This document shows positions 1-7,851 of a stretch of DNA of 7,903 bases, piece by piece. The position numbers and the translations under genes are program-made. Under the pieces are notes generated by a model that made no database searches, had not been told where the DNA came from, and saw only the letters and a program-made list of their open reading frames with translations. The DNA is from an uncultured Polaromonas sp. (lineage in GTDB: Bacteria > Pseudomonadota > Gammaproteobacteria > Burkholderiales > Burkholderiaceae): NCBI GenBank assembly GCA_946479075.1, contig CAMLDT010000162.1, positions 1 to 7,903 of the forward strand, given 5' to 3'. Position 1 is the first letter of the stretch. The number at the start of each line of letters is the position of its first letter.

Positions 1-339
1 CTGGGGCTGCTGCCGGTGTGCTGCGCGTCTTACGGTCTGGTCTGCGCCATGCGCTGCTTTTCGGGTTTCTCGCAGGGCGAATATTTCAGCCTGCGCACGG
101 TGCGTTACCTGCGCGGCTTCGCCGCCGGCATTTTTGCGTCGGTGGTGAGCGGGTTCTTCGCCGCCATGGCGATCAGCGTGGTGTTGACCCTGGGTGCGCC
201 TGCCGGCCAGCGTGCGCTGGCCATGGGTCTGGGCAGCAACGAGCTGATCACCTTGCTGTTTGCCGGCATGGTGTGGCAGATCGCCGCCGTGATGTCGCGC
301 GCCGTGGCGCTGGCCGAAGAAAACGCGCAATTTGTCTAG
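1..339 (+). CDS. DUF2975 family integral membrane protein, 5'-truncated by the window edge
   Basis: The frame is open from base 1, so the true start lies upstream; 112 residues are visible before the TAG stop. The visible part has a partial hydrophobic segment at the start (about residues 1-17), a motif 'FSQGEYFSLRTVRYLRGFA', a second membrane segment (about 40-62), and a third (about 76-94), ending in a short polar tail 'ALAEENAQFV'. The 'G..FS...V..LR' motif, followed by two membrane helices and an acidic tail, is the pattern of DUF2975 (Bacillus YoaS-like) proteins. These typically sit directly before a YozG-type XRE regulator, which is the arrangement here: the next gene starts 19 bp downstream. 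The molecular function of the family is unknown to me. The pair may act as a membrane protein and regulator module, but that is inference. A GTG at base 16 is an internal codon, not a convincing start. Confidence 0.8.
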   Translation: MGLLPVCCASYGLVCAMRCFSGFSQGEYFSLRTVRYLRGFAAGIFASVVSGFFAAMAISVVLTLGAPAGQRALAMGLGSNELITLLFAGMVWQIAAVMSRAVALAEENAQFV

Positions 340-358
340 TTAGCCAGCAAGCGCTCCC

Positions 359-1773
<1,415 letters not shown>

Positions 1774-1824
1774 CTAAATTGCTGATGCGCTAGCGTAGGC
1801 GGTGCGCCGCGTGCTGAACAGACG

Positions 1825-1848
1825 GTGGGGCAGGGCGGAGCGCCCCAC
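1825..1848. repeat. GC-rich inverted repeat in the pobA-pobR spacer
   Basis: GTGGGGC (1825-1831) and GCCCCAC (1842-1848) form a perfect 7-bp inverted repeat around a 10-base loop. A nested GGGCG/CGCCC pair (1833-1837 and 1841-1845) offers an alternative stem. It lies between the proposed operator and the pobA start, and would fall in the pobR leader if that transcript begins near pobA. There is no U-tract on either strand, so it is not a standard terminator. It may be a leader hairpin, an additional protein site, or chance in GC-rich DNA. The remaining spacer towards pobA also has an 8-bp palindrome CGCTAGCG at 1788-1795. I see no convincing sigma-70 promoter for pobA, as might be expected of an activator-dependent promoter. 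Confidence 0.5.
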
Positions 1849-1887
1849 TGCACGATATCAAGCCGGTTTGTGCGATGATCGCGCAAT
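1847..1887. promoter_or_regulatory. Probable PobR/PcaR-type operator: palindrome plus a third direct half-site
   Basis: Three related 10-bp half-sites are present: ACTGCACGAT (1847-1856), TTTGTGCGAT (1867-1876), and ATTGCGCGAT read on the minus strand (1887-1878). The last two form a near-perfect palindrome centred on base 1877, 'TTGTGCGATGATCGCGCAA' at 1868-1886. The first is a direct repeat of the left arm exactly 10 bp upstream of it. From memory, Acinetobacter PcaU and PobR, which are IclR-family, bind an operator of three 10-bp repeats, two as a palindrome and a third as a direct repeat about 10 bp away. The Pseudomonas putida PcaR site is recalled as GTTCGATAATCGCAC, which the palindrome matches at 12 of 15 positions. 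The palindrome overlaps the pobR start codon, which suggests autorepression, and lies about 100-135 bp upstream of the pobA start, consistent with activation. Function is inferred from arrangement. Confidence 0.75.
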
Positions 1888-2725
1888 GAGCACGATTTCC
1901 ACGCCACCGAGCCGGACCGCCGGCGAGCTGCAAACCCGCAAGCCCATTGCCAAAGCCGACATGATCGAAGGCATGGCCAAGGGCATGGCGGTGCTGGAAA
2001 GTTTTGATACCCAGCGCCAGCGCCTGAACGCCACGCTGGCCGCGGAGCGCGCGGGCATCACGCGTGCCGCTGCCCGCCGGCACCTGTTGACGCTGGCGCA
2101 TCTGGGTTACCTGGAAACCGACGGCAGCTACTTCTGGCTGGCCGCCAAGGTGCTGCGTTTTTCGGGCAGCTACCTGGCCTCGGCGCGGTTGCCGCGCGCC
2201 ATCCAGCCGACGCTGAACCGCCTGGCCGCCCAGACCCAGGAATCGTTCTCGGCCGGGGTGCTTGACGGCGACGAAGTGGTGATCGTCGGGCGCAGTGGTT
2301 ATGAGTGGAAAAGTGCCTCGCCCGGTGCAACGCGTGTGCTGGCCTACGGGCTGCACCTGGGCGCGCGCCTGCCGGCCCATGCCACCTCGACGGGACGGGT
2401 GCTGCTGGCGGCCATGGGCAAGACCGCCTTGACCCAATGGCTCAAGGGGCGTTCGCTGCCGCGCCTGACGCCACGCACGGTGATTGACCTGCGGCTTTTT
2501 CGTGGCGTCATCGAACAGGTGCGCGCCGACGATTTCAGCCTGGCCGTTGAAGAACATGAACTGGGCGTGCACGCGCTGGCGGTGCCGCTGCGCAACATGC
2601 AGGGCAAGACGGTGGCGGCGCTCAACGTCGTCGCTTCACCGCAGCGTCTGGGTGCGCGCGCCATGCAGGAGGACTTGCTGCCGCTGTTGCTGGACGCCGC
2701 ACGCGAACTCCGGCCTTTGCTATAG
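1886..2725 (+). CDS. pobR: IclR-family transcriptional regulator of 4-hydroxybenzoate/protocatechuate catabolism (PobR/PcaR type)
   Basis: The product has 279 residues. An N-terminal winged helix-turn-helix (about 25-88) begins 'MIEGMAKGMAVLESFD' and has the recognition region 'AGITRAAARRHLLTLAHLGY', followed by 'YFWLAAKVLRF'. This matches the PcaR/PcaU/PobR branch of the IclR family, where 'RAAARR.LLTL.HLGY' is characteristic. The C-terminal IclR effector domain (about 100-277) includes 'GVLDGDEVVIVGR', 'GARLPAHATSTGRVLLAA' and 'EEHELGVHALAVPLRN'. The start at ATG 1886 agrees with the family's N-terminal length; a GTG at 1802 would add 28 low-complexity residues and place the operator inside the gene. 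No strong Shine-Dalgarno is visible. Divergence from pobA implies control of pobA, probably activation with 4-hydroxybenzoate (or protocatechuate) as effector. A PcaR-like role in other pathway genes cannot be excluded. It is convergent with the kinase gene, with only 7 bp between stops. Confidence 0.88.
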   Translation: MSTISTPPSRTAGELQTRKPIAKADMIEGMAKGMAVLESFDTQRQRLNATLAAERAGITRAAARRHLLTLAHLGYLETDGSYFWLAAKVLRFSGSYLASARLPRAIQPTLNRLAAQTQESFSAGVLDGDEVVIVGRSGYEWKSASPGATRVLAYGLHLGARLPAHATSTGRVLLAAMGKTALTQWLKGRSLPRLTPRTVIDLRLFRGVIEQVRADDFSLAVEEHELGVHALAVPLRNMQGKTVAALNVVASPQRLGARAMQEDLLPLLLDAARELRPLL

Positions 2726-2732
2726 CGCGGAG

Positions 2733-5700
2733 TCAGGACGCCGCAGCCGGCAGGCTGAAGAAGAAGGTGGCGCCCTGGTCCGGCGCTGATTCGGCCCAGA
2801 TGCGTCCGCCGTGGCGCGCGATCACGCGCGCCACGGTGGCCAGGCCGATGCCGGTTCCGGCGAACTCCGACGCGCCGTGAAGGCGCTGGAAGGTGCCGAA
2901 CAGTTTGTCGGCAAAGGCCATGTCGAAGCCGGCGCCGTTGTCGCGTACAAAAAACGCCTGTTGTTCGGCCGACCACCCCATTTCGATCAGGCTGCGTTCG
3001 CGGCGCTCGCTGAACTTCCAGGCGTTGCCAAGCAGGTTTTCCAGCACCGCGCGCAGCAGCCGCGCGTCCCCCTGCGCGGCCAGGCCAGGCGCCACACGGA
3101 CATCGACCTGGCGCTGCGGGGAATGCTCGTGCAGGCTGGCCAGCACCTCACGGGCGATCTGGCTCAGGTTGACCGGTTTGACGTGCAGGGCCTGCCGCGT
3201 CACATGGGCCAGTGAGAGCAGGCCCTCGATCAGTTGCCCCATCTGCAGTACACCGGCCTGAATGCGTGACAGGTAATGCGCTACACGGGCGCTTTGCGCG
3301 CTGCCCAGCTCCTTGGCCAGCAGGCGGCTGAACCCATCGACCGTGTTCAAGGGCGCGCGCAGGTCGTGTGAGACGGAATAGGAAAACGCCTCCAGCTCCG
3401 AATTGGAGATCCGCAGCGCGGTTTCCACCGCCTTGAGCTCGGTGATGTCCACATCAATGCCGACCCAGAACAGCAGCTCCCCGCTGTTGCTGAAGACCGG
3501 CGAGCTGCGGTAGGACATGGTGTGGTAATTGCCGTCCTGGGCACACAGGCGCCGTGTGCCGGTGTAGGGCTTTCCGGTCTTGCTGGCGTCCTCCCATTGC
3601 CGCGTCAGCGCAGCCACGTCGTCCGGGTGCACCAGATCCAGCCATGCGTGACCGAGCCAGTCGGGCGGCGCACCGCCGCAAAGCTCGTACCAGGCGCGGC
3701 TGGCAAAGGTGGCGGCACCGGTGGGGTCCAGTGTCCAGATCGGATGGGGTGCCTGTTCGGCCAGCGCGCGGAACAGTGCCTCCTGCTGGCGCAGCTCGGC
3801 GGTACGCTGGGCGATTTTTTCTTCAAGCCCGCTGTTGAGTTCCCGCACCTGGCCCAGCAGCTGGGCATTCTCGATGGCGATCTGGGCCAGTTCCGCCAGC
3901 TCGGTGGCGACGTATTCATCCTGCTGCGTGAACTCCCCCTGCAGCTTGTCGGACAGTTGCAGCACGCCGATGTTGGTGCCGTCACGGCTGGTGATGGGCA
4001 CCGCCAGCCAGCCGCGCATGGGCGGGTGTTGGCCTGCATAGGTGCCAAAACCACGCCAGCGGGGATGGGCCTCCAGTTCGGCCTGGGTCAGGCGCAAGGG
4101 CCGGTTGGTTTCGCAAATCACGGCGTAGATGCCGCTGCCGTCCGGTGTCTCCACCAGGTCGCGATAGGCCGCATATTTGTCGGACAGCGACAGCGCCGTG
4201 ATGGCCTGCGCCCAGTCGCTGTTCTGGGTCAGGCTCACCAGGGACTGGTGTGCGCCTATGATCCCGCGGGCCTGCTCCGCGACCTCCTGCATCATGGCAT
4301 CCATGTTGTGGTGCCGCGCGATGGCCTGGGCGGCTTCTGCGGCGCGCTGCAGGGTTTCGAGCTGGGCCTGCACCTCCCGTTCCGCCAGCACCCGGTCCGT
4401 GACGTCCTGCAAGGCGCCCTGCATGCGGATCATCTGGCCTTGCCCGTCGTACACCGCCCGCCCCATGGAACGTACCCAGATGGTTCGCCCGGTGCCGGTG
4501 ATCATTTCCACCTCGACGTCGAAAGGTGTGCCGCTTTCCAGGCAGGCCTGCGCGACCTGGCTGGCCAGCGCCTGGGACTGTGGTGCGCACAGGGCAATCG
4601 CCGTTTCCAGCGAGGGCGCCTTGTCGGGCGGGAGTTCCAGCACCAGCGAGGCTTCTTCGGACCAGAGGAAACGCCGGCTCGGCAGCTCCAGCGCCCAGCC
4701 ACCCATGCGCGCCAGCTGGCCGGACATTCGCACCAGGCTGGCCTGGACGGTGATGTCGGTTTCTGCCTGCTTCAGGTCGTCGATGTCGGTCGAGGTGCCA
4801 TACCAGGACACCAGCCGCCCCTGCGGGTCGCGGTTGGGCGTGACGCGTGCCAGTTGCCAGCGGTAACTGCCGTCCCGGTACAGCAGGCGGTGCTCGTTGC
4901 GCATGGGTTGGCCGGACTCTATGGCGAAGCGGAAATCGTCGGCGGTTCTTTCGAGGTCTTCCGGATGGATGCGTTCGAACCAGCCGCTGTTTCTCGCCGC
5001 CTCCACCGGCAGCCCGGTGACGTGGGTCCACTGGTCATTGACAAACATCATGTGGCCACCTGCATCGGTGATGAACACGATTTGCGGCATGGCCTGGGCC
5101 AGCTCGCGAAACCGCAGCTCCGTCTGTTCGCGCTGGCGGGACTGCCGGTACAGCAAGGTGCTCATGACACCCACGCCGGCCGCGGCCGCCAGCCAGATCA
5201 GCCCGGCCAGGGTGGCAAATCGCGTCCATCCTGCCAGGATGTCGCTGCGCTGGGCGCCCACGAGCACCGCCAGTTCGGGATAGGCTGCCAGCCGCCGGTA
5301 GGCGATCAGTCGCAGGCGGCCATCAAACGTGCTGGTGATGGTGTAGGTTCCGGTGGGCGCTTTGCGCAGCTCCGAAAACAGCGGAAGGTCGATGAAGGTC
5401 TTGCCCATGACCTTGTCGTCCATCGGGCTGCGCATCATCAGTGTGCCGTCGCTGCGAAACAAGGCAACTGCACTGCCCGTGCCCAGCTCCAGCTCACGCC
5501 ACAGCCGGTCGAAGTAGGGCGGCTCGACGGCGGCGACGATGACGCCTGTCAGCGATCCGTTGGCGTTGCGCAGAGGACGGGAGGCGCTGATCAGCCAGGT
5601 GCCGGTGGTGCGGCTGCGCACCACGGCGCTGACATGAAAACCGGTCGTCGGCCGCTGCTGATAGACCTGAAAATACTCCCGGTCCGCCAGGTTGGTGCCC

Positions 5701-6122
5701 AGGTTGCCTTCATCCGAATCAAAAACAATGGCGCCGGCGGTGTCCAACACCCAAATTGCCCGGACAAAGGGAAGGTCGCCGAGCTGGTCCCGCAGCACGG
5801 CGCGCACCGCCACGGGGTCTGCACTGCGCTGGTTCTGCATGATCTGCAGACTGCTGGCCACCAGTTGCAGCCGCTGGTCCACGGTCTGGAAGGTTCGGGT
5901 GGTCTGCTCTTCAATCACCTGCGCCAGTGACTGGGTCAGTTTTTCACCGGAACGCAGGGCCTCGCTGCGCAGGTAAGCCAGGGCGGCCGCGACCGCCAGC
6001 GCCGATGCCAGCACCAGCAGCGCCGCCATCCAGGCCACGGACCGTCTTGCCGACGCCGGTGCATGGTCCGGCGCCCGCATCGCCAGCGGGAGGGATGCGT
6101 CCATTTGCCAGGGCCAACCCAT
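2733..6122 (-). CDS. Membrane sensor histidine kinase with dCache, three PAS and one GAF domain
   Basis: The product is a 1129-residue inner-membrane kinase. TM1 is about 28-50. An extracytoplasmic dCache/PDC sensor is about 55-295, with the hallmark 'LADREYFQVYQQ', 'SRTTGTWLISASRPL' and 'G..TGVIVAAVEPPYFDRLW'. TM2 is about 303-325. Cytoplasmic domains follow: PAS/PAC at 335-455 ('NDQWTHVTG', 'IHPEDLERT'), PAS at 465-582, GAF at about 600-755, a coiled coil at 755-785, and PAS at 785-900 ('VHPDDVAAL'). HisKA has 'FSYSVSHDLRAPL' with phospho-acceptor His919. HATPase_c has N box 'ENLLGNAWKF' (Asn1033), G1 'DNGAGFD' (Asp1061) and G2 'GTGIGLATV' (1089-1097). All catalytic motifs are intact, and the C-terminus resembles bacteriophytochrome-type kinases, though no bilin site is evident. 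There is no receiver domain and no response-regulator gene nearby, so the partner and ligand are unknown. The ATG at 6122 has AAAGG about 9 bp upstream; an in-frame ATG six codons later is an alternative. Confidence 0.95.
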   Translation of the reverse strand: MGWPWQMDASLPLAMRAPDHAPASARRSVAWMAALLVLASALAVAAALAYLRSEALRSGEKLTQSLAQVIEEQTTRTFQTVDQRLQLVASSLQIMQNQRSADPVAVRAVLRDQLGDLPFVRAIWVLDTAGAIVFDSDEGNLGTNLADREYFQVYQQRPTTGFHVSAVVRSRTTGTWLISASRPLRNANGSLTGVIVAAVEPPYFDRLWRELELGTGSAVALFRSDGTLMMRSPMDDKVMGKTFIDLPLFSELRKAPTGTYTITSTFDGRLRLIAYRRLAAYPELAVLVGAQRSDILAGWTRFATLAGLIWLAAAAGVGVMSTLLYRQSRQREQTELRFRELAQAMPQIVFITDAGGHMMFVNDQWTHVTGLPVEAARNSGWFERIHPEDLERTADDFRFAIESGQPMRNEHRLLYRDGSYRWQLARVTPNRDPQGRLVSWYGTSTDIDDLKQAETDITVQASLVRMSGQLARMGGWALELPSRRFLWSEEASLVLELPPDKAPSLETAIALCAPQSQALASQVAQACLESGTPFDVEVEMITGTGRTIWVRSMGRAVYDGQGQMIRMQGALQDVTDRVLAEREVQAQLETLQRAAEAAQAIARHHNMDAMMQEVAEQARGIIGAHQSLVSLTQNSDWAQAITALSLSDKYAAYRDLVETPDGSGIYAVICETNRPLRLTQAELEAHPRWRGFGTYAGQHPPMRGWLAVPITSRDGTNIGVLQLSDKLQGEFTQQDEYVATELAELAQIAIENAQLLGQVRELNSGLEEKIAQRTAELRQQEALFRALAEQAPHPIWTLDPTGAATFASRAWYELCGGAPPDWLGHAWLDLVHPDDVAALTRQWEDASKTGKPYTGTRRLCAQDGNYHTMSYRSSPVFSNSGELLFWVGIDVDITELKAVETALRISNSELEAFSYSVSHDLRAPLNTVDGFSRLLAKELGSAQSARVAHYLSRIQAGVLQMGQLIEGLLSLAHVTRQALHVKPVNLSQIAREVLASLHEHSPQRQVDVRVAPGLAAQGDARLLRAVLENLLGNAWKFSERRERSLIEMGWSAEQQAFFVRDNGAGFDMAFADKLFGTFQRLHGASEFAGTGIGLATVARVIARHGGRIWAESAPDQGATFFFSLPAAAS

Positions 6123-6275
6123 GCATCCGACCTTTCAGTTCACCATGGCCGCCTGCCGGGCCCGCGCCGGACAGGGTGCCCGGATGGAAGTCATGATGCC
6201 ATGCGGGATGCAGCTTGTCGATGCGCGCTGCCTCAGGTTCTTCCCGGGGAGCGCCCCGGTACACGCCGACCCGCC
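6123..6275 (-). other. Spacer between livF and the kinase gene, with a short GC hairpin
   Basis: This 153-bp stretch separates two co-directional minus-strand genes. It contains a perfect 6-bp inverted repeat CCGGGG-AGCG-CCCCGG at 6244-6259, starting 16 bp past the livF stop. On the transcribed strand the hairpin is followed by GAAGAACC, not a U-tract, so it could protect the livF mRNA end or weakly terminate but is not a canonical intrinsic terminator. The kinase ribosome site (AAAGG) lies at the other end. I see no convincing promoter. An overlapping frame running to 5944 is probably a shadow. Confidence 0.4.
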
Positions 6276-6995
6276 TCAGACGCCGAGATACTGGGTCAGC
6301 AATTCAGGCCGGGCGTGCAACTCTGCGGAGCTGCCTTCAAAAACGACCTCGCCCTTGACGAGGATGAGGTTGCGGTCGGTGATATGCGTGACATGTTTCC
6401 AGTTCTTGTCGACGATCACGCTGCTGATGCCGCTTTCGCGAATCACGCCGCAGATGCGCCAGATCTCGCGTGCGATCAAGGGCGCCAGTCCCTCGGTCGC
6501 TTCGTCGAGGATCAGGACATCGGGGTTGGTCATCAGCGCGCGGCCTATGGTCAGCATCTGCTGCTCGCCGCCGCTGAGCTGCTGGCCGCCGTGGCCCAGC
6601 CGCTCCTTCAGGCGCGGGAAGGTCTCCAGCACGCGTTCATAGGTCCAGTCACGCTGGCCGCGGGTGCCGGCGCGCGCCGCCATTTTGAGGTTTTCGACCA
6701 CGCTGAGGTTGCCGAAGATACCGCGGCCTTCGGGCACATAGGCAATGCCCAGGCGGGAAATTTCGTAAGGCGCCCGGCCCAGCATGGGCTGGCCGGTGAT
6801 GCTCACACTGCCGGCGCGGGGTTTGACCAGGCCCATGATGCTCTTGAGCAGGGTGCTTTTCCCCATGCCGTTGCGCCCCATCAGGCCGATGGTTTCACCG
6901 CGCGCGACTGAAAAGTCGATGCCGCGCAGGATGTGGCTGGCGCCGTAGTAGGTGTGGATGCCCTTGGCATCGATCAGCAATTCGCTTGGCTTCAT
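6276..6995 (-). CDS. livF: Branched-chain-amino-acid-type ABC transporter ATP-binding protein, LivF
   Basis: The product is a 239-residue cytoplasmic ATPase of a hydrophobic-amino-acid (HAAT/Liv) importer, working with LivG on the LivH/LivM permeases. Walker A is 'GRNGMGKST' (40-48), and 'YVPEGRGIFGNLSVVENL' (86-103) is the LivF Q-loop-following signature. The ABC signature is 'LSGGEQQML' (140-148) and Walker B 'VLILDEATEGL' (160-170). The H-loop reads 'SSVIVDKNWKHV' (191-202), with Lys197 where canonical ATPases have His. LivF proteins often lack this His (commonly 'VEQN'), so it need not be damage. The ATG at 6995 was chosen because the protein then begins just before the conserved 'LLIDAKGIHTYYGASHILRGI' type strand and has AGGG about 11 bp upstream. 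A longer frame back to 7175 runs through a dispersed repeat and into livG. Substrate is unproven: branched-chain amino acids or, given pobA nearby, aromatic acids. Confidence 0.93.
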   Translation of the reverse strand: MKPSELLIDAKGIHTYYGASHILRGIDFSVARGETIGLMGRNGMGKSTLLKSIMGLVKPRAGSVSITGQPMLGRAPYEISRLGIAYVPEGRGIFGNLSVVENLKMAARAGTRGQRDWTYERVLETFPRLKERLGHGGQQLSGGEQQMLTIGRALMTNPDVLILDEATEGLAPLIAREIWRICGVIRESGISSVIVDKNWKHVTHITDRNLILVKGEVVFEGSSAELHARPELLTQYLGV

Positions 6996-6998
6996 ACC

Positions 6999-7076
6999 GT
7001 TCGCCCTGAGCTTGTCGAGGGGGCGCTGGGGAGAGGGCTGGGCCTGGACAGGGCCTGTCCTGAGCTGGACGAAGGA
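6999..7076. repeat. Two degenerate copies of a dispersed 'DKLRANG' repeat between livG and livF
   Basis: Copies at 6999-7022 and 7053-7076 match at 16 of 24 positions in direct orientation and share the core CCTGAGCT (7005-7012 and 7059-7066). The first, read on the minus strand, contains CGACAAGCTCAGGGCGAACG, which I recognise from memory as a widely dispersed intergenic repeat in Comamonadaceae and other proteobacteria. If translated in the livF frame the copies give 'PLDKLRANG' and 'SFVQLRTGP', both familiar artefacts of over-extended gene starts. The element occupies most of the 103-bp livG-livF spacer. Confidence 0.75.
7046..7060. repeat. Perfect 15-base inverted repeat within the livG-livF spacer
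   Basis: GGACAGG (7046-7052) and CCTGTCC (7054-7060) flank a single central G7053. In RNA this could form a short stem with a 3-base loop. It abuts the second repeat copy and may be part of that element's secondary structure. It could alter relative livG and livF expression, but there is no direct sign of this. Confidence 0.6.
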
Positions 7077-7098
7077 CTCAATCTGACCAGAGATGGTT

Positions 7099-7851
7099 TC
7101 ATGCGTGCTCCTCGCCGAGATAGGCGGCCTGCACACCGGCATCTGCGCGTATGTCCGCCGGTGTGCCCGAAGCAATCACCTTGCCGTCCACCATCACGGT
7201 CAGCCGGTCGGCCAGCGTGAATACCGCGTCCATGTCGTGTTCAACCAGCAGGATGGCGTGATCTTTCTTCAGGCTCAGCAGCAGGGCGACCATGCGCTCG
7301 GCTTCGGCGACGCCCATGCCGGCCAGCGGTTCGTCGAGCAGCAGCACCTGCGGTTGTGTGGCCAGCGTCATCGCGATTTCGAGCTGGCGCTGCTCGCCGT
7401 GGCTGATGGTTCCGGCCACGGCGTTCTTCCGGTTTTGAAGGCCTGAAAGCTCGATGGCCCTTGTCGCACGGTCATTCAGTGCTGCAAAATCTGTAGCACG
7501 GCTGAGCCAGCGTGCCGCATGGGGCTCGCGTGATTGCGCCGCCAGCCGCACGTTTTCCCAGACCGTGAAGGGAAGGAAAATGTTGGTCTTCTGGTAGCTG
7601 CGGCCCAGGCCCTGGCGCGATATTTTTTCCGGGCTCCAGCCGGTCACATCCACGTCCCCGAGGCGCACGGCGCCCGAGGTCGGCGGCAGGTCGCCGGACA
7701 GCAGGTTGGTCAGGGTGGACTTGCCGGCGCCGTTGGGGCCGATCACCGCATGGATGTGGTTGCGCAGCAGGTCCAGCGAAACATCGTTGACGGCTGCCAG
7801 GCCGCCGAAGCGCTTGGTCAGCTTCTGTGCTGAAAGCAGGACTTCACTCAT
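7099..7851 (-). CDS. livG: Branched-chain-amino-acid-type ABC transporter ATP-binding protein, LivG
   Basis: The product is a 250-residue cytoplasmic ATPase, the LivG partner of LivF. Walker A is 'GPNGAGKST' (38-46). The Q-loop region is 'GLGRSYQKTNIF' (81-92), the ABC signature 'ISHGEQRQLEIA' (149-160) and Walker B 'VLLLDEPLAGM' (169-179). The H-switch is 'VEHDMDAVF' (203-211) with His205, and the end 'AAYLGEEHA' is the typical LivG close ('.YLG'). 'SHGEQRQLEIAM.LA..P..LLLDEP.AGM' is diagnostic of LivG over other ABC ATPases. The ATG at 7851 overlaps the end of livM by 8 bases, which suggests translational coupling, and has GGAAAG upstream. The normal next gene, livF, follows after an unusually long spacer filled by a repeat. 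Confidence 0.96.
   Translation of the reverse strand: MSEVLLSAQKLTKRFGGLAAVNDVSLDLLRNHIHAVIGPNGAGKSTLTNLLSGDLPPTSGAVRLGDVDVTGWSPEKISRQGLGRSYQKTNIFLPFTVWENVRLAAQSREPHAARWLSRATDFAALNDRATRAIELSGLQNRKNAVAGTISHGEQRQLEIAMTLATQPQVLLLDEPLAGMGVAEAERMVALLLSLKKDHAILLVEHDMDAVFTLADRLTVMVDGKVIASGTPADIRADAGVQAAYLGEEHA

Noticed and set aside
1802..1885. Upstream GTG extension of the IclR regulator by 28 residues
   Set aside because: The extension is Arg-rich, not conserved in the family to my knowledge, and would place the operator palindrome inside the coding region. ATG at 1886 fits the usual N-terminus.
1790..2572. 260-codon minus-strand frame opposite pobR
   Set aside because: It is antisense to a recognisable IclR protein, of low-complexity Gln/Arg/Gly composition, and has no motif.
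2344..2976. 210-codon minus-strand frame spanning the pobR and kinase ends
   Set aside because: It is Arg/Ser-rich, out of frame with both real genes, and has no recognisable domain.
3522..5930. Open frame of 802 codons on the plus strand opposite the kinase gene
   Set aside because: It lies wholly antisense to an unmistakable kinase with intact motifs. Long antisense frames arise from GC-rich codon bias. The translation is rich in Gly, Gln, His and Ala, with no recognisable domain.
6244..6259. Hairpin CCGGGG-AGCG-CCCCGG as an intrinsic terminator for liv
   Set aside because: The stem is only 6 bp and no U-tract follows on the transcribed strand. It is noted as a hairpin only.
5944..6264. 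106-codon minus-strand frame between livF and the kinase
   Set aside because: It begins at a GTG, mostly overlaps the kinase start out of frame, and has Gly/Pro/Ala-rich composition with no recognised family.
6996..7175. 60-residue N-terminal extension of LivF
   Set aside because: It is the translation of a dispersed repeat ('PLDKLRANG', 'SFVQLRTG') and of the overlapping livG end. The conserved protein begins at 6995.
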